64,000 nt of DNA from Selaginella tamariscina. Its lineage: Eukaryota > Streptophyta > Lycopodiopsida > Selaginellales > Selaginellaceae. Shown piece by piece: positions 58,816-64,000 of this stretch. Location: positions 38,502-102,501 of the forward strand of contig PUQB01000767.1 of assembly GCA_003024785.1 (NCBI GenBank), in the 5' to 3' direction. The stretch's first letter is position 1; each line of letters starts with the position of its first letter. A model generated the notes under the pieces. The model was not told where the DNA came from. It saw only the letters and a list, made by a program, of their open reading frames with translations, and searched no databases. The position numbers and the translations under genes are program-made.

Positions 58816-60121
58816 AGTACACATGGATGGAGTTCACCGTAGCAAGCAGAGTTGCAGCCCGAAGGAGAGACTGAAAAGCCGGGATTAACTTGTTTGAACA
58901 ATTAGAGATCAGCGAGTATTAGCTGGCTAGGAGGATGCATCGGGCCGGCCGAGAAAGGTTGATGGAAGATAGAGAGGCACCTTGGTTGCCACAATTGACC
59001 CTTGCCTCGACTACCCAAGGAAACAACATAAACACCACATGGCTAAATCTCCAAGAAGCAGTAAACTCGGCATAGTAGCAGCAGAGGTGATCGCAAGCCG
59101 CAAACGACAACGAAAGGTGTGAGGAACCCATAGCATGTTCGGATGTTATTCCAGGTGTAGGAGCGTGCGGGAATGAGCAGCACCTGGACAAGCGACTACG
59201 CCCAACGATGACCTACAATGCAAAGTGGGATGGATGGCATGATGACGGAAGCCCTCCAGCCTCTCTAAATGTAGGCCAAAGTGACGGCTATGTTGAGCCC
59301 CCACACTAAAGAGCAAAACCTATGTTCAACGAGTACCCCTGAAGGAGGAGACCCCGCACAAGAGAACCCCAAGAGAGGGAAGGCCTACGTTGGAGGCAGG
59401 AATCTCGAGGCGGCGAAAGTAGCACGGATAGCGACAGGAGGTCCAGCGTGGCCAAGGCCATGAGGGACATAAGGTAGAAAACCTAGGGCCACCGTCACCC
59501 ACCAGGGTAAAGCGAGAGGCCCGTGGCTGCCCGAAAAGAGGGGAGGAAGAGCCTCATTCGAAAGGCCCCTGCAGGGAAGGGCATCGATTATCAAAAAGCA
59601 ACCTCTACACCAAGAGTTCAGTAGATCGGATGACACAGCAGGCCAGGGTTGCGAAGGCGACTGGACGTCAATGAACTAACGGACTAGGAGGAGGTACCAA
59701 TAAGGGGGCCACACAATGGTCACTCTGGGCAAGGGACGAAGGGATTCCGTCCAAGGGTGAGGGAAATCCGTCCGAGCGACTAAGACTGTATCAACCCCGC
59801 AAGGAAAATCCACAAGGGCGCACGTTAGAGCCACTATCACCACGAGATGAGGGGATACCGTCTTAGGGCAAGGAGGATCCACCCTGTTAACCATGGCCAT
59901 CTCGACATCACAAGGGGATTTCACGCATGGTCTTACACAGCCACTCACTAGATGAGGGAATACTGTCCAGTCGAGATATGCCGTGCCACCAACCGTTAGG
60001 TTGGTCTTGCAGAGGGGGGCCCTGAGGGACAGTTGAGAGGAGCCCGTCCTCGTCACTCACCCTCAACAGGAGGGCGGGGGTGCACGGGAGGAGAAAGGTA
60101 CCCACAGAATACCGGGACGTA
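58816..60121 (+). other. Leader of gypsy family 2, no gene recognised
   Basis: GC-richer than the surrounding DNA, with frames that carry no family motif. Part of it (59890-60115) is duplicated at 38294-38520. Probably the untranslated leader plus the decayed start of gag. Confidence 0.5.
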
Positions 60122-61365
60122 GACTATAGCACGTGTCAAACAAATATGCAAATTGAGGAGCATAAGCGACAACCACAAGAAGCTGAGTGCATTTACATGC
60201 ACTTTGGACAAAAAGGCACACGTCTGGTGGATGCGGTTCCATGAGGTAAACAAAGGAGCTCATTGGGAAACCACACGGAGGACGTTTTTAGATACCTTTT
60301 GAGAGGAAAAGAGTGAGGAAGAAGTAATCCATAAGCTAACAAGCTTGACATAGAAAGCGGGAGAGTTGGTCAACGAATACACAGTCCACATGCTGGGATA
60401 CATCGCCCGGTTAAGGGATGCCCTAGTCAACTTGACCAAGAAAATGTGGTACTGGAAGGGACTTCGGCCAAAGATTCGCAAGTGGATCGGCCTAGATGAC
60501 GACCGAACGTTCAACAAGTTACTCCAGTACGCCAAGAAGGCTGAGAAGCAGGAAGCCAAGAGATGCTAAGAGAGTAAGATGTAGGACAAATCAGACGGCA
60601 AACAACACCACCATGGACGAGGAGAACCTCTTGGACGTTTCAAAACCTATCAGAAGGGAGAGACGGTCAGGAGCTAGGGAGCACGAGCAATCAAAGCGAA
60701 GAGAGGCCCACAAGGCAGCAGCACAGCAGGAGGACCTAACCACCACTCTCGCTCAATTAGGTTACACTGCACATGGGGATAAATATTGCAAGGTATGTGA
60801 CGTTTGTGGATCCCACAACATGGATGATTGTTACCGGCTAACCAAGCTCTTAAACAATATGCTACCCCAAGCAATCGCCTGGGCTGTTGAGCAACAGGAG
60901 GTGGACCACATGAGATACCAGCAGTATGGGGCCTTGGTGGTGGCCAACCCCATCGTAGATCACAATCGAGAGACTGCAACCAGATGTTGCACTAGGGAGC
61001 ACCAACAGTATCGATCAAGGTATGATGATAAGAACAAACAGCCAAAATGCCGGGAGCTGATTTGCATGCTGTGCAATGGACACCACCCACTCTATCGATG
61101 CTCTTGGATTGGGATGCTCAAGCCCATGCTAGAAGTGCACATACCAAAAACCACAGAATTGGCTGAAGGACCAACCCTGGCCCCAGTAACACCAATCCCT
61201 GCACCACAAGCCAACCATGTAGAGATGTCACCACCTGAGCTACAATGTGGGGCAATCATGAGATCACAAGATCAACAGACAAGACCACCAGTTGATCTTG
61301 AGGAGGAAGATAATGGGGAATTCAGTGAGGAGGAAATAACGGCCGAACTTGTGGAACCAGAATAG
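60122..61365 (+). pseudogene. Gag of gypsy family 2, frameshifted
   Basis: The first half is split between frames. An open piece at 60366-60569 (VNEYTVHMLGYIARLRDALV and WYWKGLRPKIRKWIG) resembles the gag retrotransposon domain. A frameshift leads into the open frame 60496-61365, with an arginine/lysine-rich region, CKVCDVCGSHNMDDCYRL and CMLCNGHHPLYRCSW. These two zinc-knuckle-like cysteine clusters are as seen between gag and protease in some plant gypsy elements. An acidic end (DLEEEDNGEFSEEE) follows. It would encode a nucleic-acid-binding structural protein. As it stands it is broken by at least one frameshift and several stops in its first third. Confidence 0.7.
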
Positions 61366-61386
61366 TGGGTGTGAAGGCGCACAGAA

Positions 61387-61805
61387 GTGGAGGCCACTAT
61401 GGAGCATATGAAAACTTGCATAAGGTCCAGTAATGAGGGTGACAATGGGAGTACACGAGGTCATCACCGGGAAGGTACGGGAAACCCATGTGTCAGTAGC
61501 CCTAGGAGAGCTATTGATGTTATCCCCGGGGCTATACAAGTCCTCACTTGGGAGCTGCACGGACCCACAGTAGCACCCTCAAGGGTCACAACAATGGCAG
61601 TAGACTTCGTAGACGATGTACCGGCCATACCCATCCAAATGGCAGGCCGCATAGTCCACAATGTGATCATAGATGGGGGATCAGGCATAAATATCATGTC
61701 GATGGAACTCCATCAAGAGTTGGGGATGCCCTCACCCTTCCTTATACGTATGGCAAATCAAGCCAGGGTGGCACCTAAAGGCATCATGAGAAAGGTAGGG
61801 ATAAG
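61387..61805 (+). pseudogene. Protease region of gypsy family 2, split by an LTR
   Basis: An open frame with VHNVIIDGGSGINIMSMELH and LGMPSPFLIRMANQ. The catalytic triplet is DGG-S and not DTG or DSG, a form I recall in some plant Ty3/gypsy families. The frame is cut at 61805 by the solo LTR and resumes at 62721 (IRIQSVKFLINMVVLDMHEK, then GGFNLLLDWLWL). It would have cleaved the polyprotein. Confidence 0.75.
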
Positions 61806-62720
61806 TGTCATAGTTTTTACTATGACTCGACCCTTTACTTTGGGGTTTGACTGTTGTTATTTACCGAGTTGTGTGATGAACCCTAGATGTAGTAGGAAAA
61901 AGGCCCGTTTAGTGCACTTGGGTGGTCCGGCCGGGTGTCATTAGGTATTTGGAGGAAACTCTAGGTAATAAAAATTCTCCCCCGGTTCTACGTTCTAGGT
62001 TAGGGTTCTTTGCAAAGTATACCTTGTTAAAATAAGGGTTAGGGACACCCCTAGGGTTGACCTAACCCTAGGGTTGCCCTAAACCTAGGGGTTAGGTTAG
62101 GACAACCATTTTCTCTAAGGGCTGGCATTTCCGTGCCAGCCCACTTACTCACTTAGGTAAAGAGGGGGGGGCATAAATAAGGTAGAGTATATGTAGTGAG
62201 GCTTCCTAGGTTCAAAAGAGAGCTCGTTAACCTCCTATCGGTGCAAGCTAAGCTTGTGTCGTCAAGGTGCAACCCTCCATTGTGCCGCCCAAACTTTCAC
62301 ACGACAGGGGTACAACCCACCCTAAGGTTAGACTATCCTTATTGTTGGCAGGATCTTGCCTTTGAGATAGGGGCACGTCACTTCCAAGGAGTTAGTCAGA
62401 TTCCTTAATCTGAAAACCTGCTCGCAAGCTCAAAGGCATTGCCCGAGTTCACGTTTCGCAAAACTAGTGGTTGAGGCCTTGCTCCAGCCCCGCCTCAACC
62501 ACGCCAAGTTAGGAACGACACCTAAAGCTCGGCTAGTCCGTGTATCCTAATTCACAAGGTGAGTCTCATTCGTGGACTTAGTCAATTAGGGGTTTGAGTT
62601 CCTAGGGCTTGGGTTCCTAATATGGGTTATTTTACCAGATTACATAGGGTTTCTAGAGAGGGGATTCCAGGGTTGGCACCTGACAAGCCGCCTTTGTGGC
62701 ACCAGGTAAAAACTTTGACA
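61806..62720 (+). mobile_element. Solo LTR of gypsy family 2, TSD ATAAG
   Basis: 915 bp beginning TGTCATAGTTTTTACTATGA and ending GGTAAAAACTTTGACA, with an exact 5-bp duplication ATAAG on each side (61801-61805, 62721-62725). It carries a G8 run (62164-62171) next to a TATA-like CATAAATAAGG. Opposite orientation to the solo LTR at 6019-6982. Confidence 0.9.
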
Positions 62721-64000
62721 ATAAGGATCCAGAGCGTCAAGTTCCTGATAAACATGGTCGTCTTGGACATGCATGAAAAAGGGGGGTTCAACTTACTCCT
62801 AGACTGGTTGTGGCTCAAAGGCGTGAAGGTACAGCATGACTGAGAGAATCAGCAGGTCTAGTTCCCCTCCAAGGGAGGACTCGTATCCATTATTGCAAAA
62901 CAGGTCCGGGCGCCCCCATCAGAATCCCGACCCTAGGAATACCACCTCCCAGACTAGAGGAGGGGCTGGATGATGAAGCAGCTATCCTGGCATGCTTGCC
63001 AAAATTATTCATTGTAGGGGAGGTAGACCCCGGGCAGGAGGTATGGGAGTCTGTCGCCGCGTACTTAATGGCTTGTCTAGAGGCCGAAGCAGGCACCTTT
63101 GAAGCCCAAATCCCAGAATGGCCCGTGTTAGAGAAGGAAATGCGGAGTAATGCCCCGCCGACCCAAGAGGAGTATTGCAACAAGCCAATGTATGGGTGGA
63201 ATATAACTCTCGAAGCAGCAATCAAGTAGATCAACATAAGCACCAACGAAGAACCCCGGCTAGTAAATGTTAATGCTCACATTGGATTAGGGCTAAGGGA
63301 GCAGATTGCCGACTGCCTCTGTAGGAACAGGGAAATATTTGCCTGGACCTATCATGACCTAAGGGGAGTACCACTGGAGTTATGCCAGCACAAAATTAAG
63401 CTAAAACTCAACATCAAACCCAGCCACCAGCAACGGTACTGCATCAACCCAAACTACGCCCGAAAGGCCAAATAGGAGATTGATAAGTGGCTCGAAGCGG
63501 ACTTCTTCTACCTTATTGAGAATCCAGAAAATGGCTGTCACTGATTATCATTGTACCTAAGAAGGACGGGTGGCTGAGAATCTGCATAGACTATTAGTGA
63601 TTGAATGCCACCACAAAGAAAGACCCGTTCCCCATCCCGTTTGTGGAAGCCACCCTAGAAGATGTAGCAGGTCATGAGATGTACTCGTTCATGAACGGCT
63701 TCAGCGGGTACAACCAGGTGACGATCAAAATGGAAGACCAAGCCAAGATTGCATTCATCACAGATTGGGGAGCATACGCATTCAAAGTTATGCCATTCGG
63801 ACTCTACAACGCCCCAACCACATTCCAGAGATTGGTCTAGTGTGTATTCTTGGACAATATCACGGACTTCGTCTGGGCATTTCTGGATGACTTCACATCT
63901 TATGGACTAGTAGAGGACCACATGGCATGCCTCGAATGGGTGTTTCGGTGCTACCGGGAATACAGAATATCTCTTAACCCCTTAAAATGTGTATTTGGGC
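62721..64000 (+). pseudogene. Protease end and reverse transcriptase of gypsy family 2, partial
   Basis: After the LTR the protease tail runs to about 62840. A linker follows, with YLMACLEAEAGTFEAQIPEW at about 63060. The reverse transcriptase region then shows FAWTYHDLRGVPLELCQHKI (63340-63400), KKDGWLRICIDY (about 63560, followed by a TAG), FSGYNQVTIKMEDQAKIAFI, AFKVMPFGLYNAPTTFQRLV (then a TAG at 63838) and the catalytic FLDDFTSYG (63874-63900). At least four in-frame stops are present. The frame leaves the window just after CVFG, before RNase H and integrase. Confidence 0.8.

Larger units (their letters stand above)
57913..64000 (+). mobile_element. Gypsy family 2 element, partial, runs off the window
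   Basis: 5' LTR (57913-58815), long leader, gag, protease and the start of reverse transcriptase in the forward strand, interrupted by a solo LTR of its own family at 61806-62720. The element inserted into the reverse-strand integrase remnant at 57912. The coding region has stops and frameshifts. The right part lies outside the window. Confidence 0.8.

Noticed and set aside
58449..60253. Several 60-126 residue frames in the family 2 LTR and leader
   Set aside because: They lie in LTR and untranslated leader sequence, overlap on both strands and have no recognisable motif.

Overview
The window looks like repeat-rich nuclear DNA of a land plant. The reasons are GT-AG introns of about 50-120 bp, several families of Ty3/gypsy retrotransposon, an interstitial run of the plant telomere repeat CCCTAAA, and long AT-rich and dinucleotide-repeat stretches. 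A non-seed plant is possible (one element is a chromovirus with a Tf1-like reverse transcriptase style), but the sequence alone does not settle it. I saw no rRNA, tRNA or bacterial-type operon. Nearly every recognisable coding region is broken. The two exceptions are a spliced gene at 51245-53875 and a phosphatase-like frame at 35593-36288.

Layout. 1-9883: intergenic DNA, minisatellites, a gag remnant, a reverse-strand gypsy pol remnant split by a solo LTR (TSD CCAAA), and a decayed LTR. 9884-36770: two tandem copies of one large, apparently undescribed DNA element. Copy A is 9884-22666 and right-truncated; copy B is 22667-36770. Copy B is bounded by 26/27-bp terminal inverted repeats and spans 14.1 kb. 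Each copy has the same plan. A leftward gene encodes a candidate transposase (DUF7869-like, from memory). Next come an array of a GC-rich perfect palindrome centred on ATTAAT, an AT-rich core with microsatellites, and a second palindrome array. A rightward, intron-containing gene follows, with a ParB-like domain and a methyltransferase-like C-terminus, and then an FCP1/NIF-like HAD phosphatase gene. The two arrays sit just upstream of the two divergent gene modules and bracket the AT-rich core. This is the most interesting object in the window.

36771-43120: uncharacterised DNA, a chromodomain gypsy pol pseudogene with a large deletion in its reverse transcriptase, and an LTR of another family. 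43121-49303: an old inverted gypsy element whose LTR was split by a full-length copy of the same family (44306-49161, LTRs 157/159 bp, 4-bp TSD AAAT). 49304-56568: AT-rich DNA around a ten-exon gene model encoding about 520 residues, built partly from duplicated phase-0 exons and ending in a C2-C2 zinc-ribbon-like motif. 56569-64000: a reverse-strand integrase remnant invaded by a second gypsy family (5' LTR at 57913), which was itself invaded by a solo LTR (61806-62720, TSD ATAAG). That element runs off the window end inside its reverse transcriptase.

All family names come from motif recognition without database searches. Exon models, element ends and the ParB, methyltransferase and transposase assignments are inferences of varying strength, stated entry by entry.
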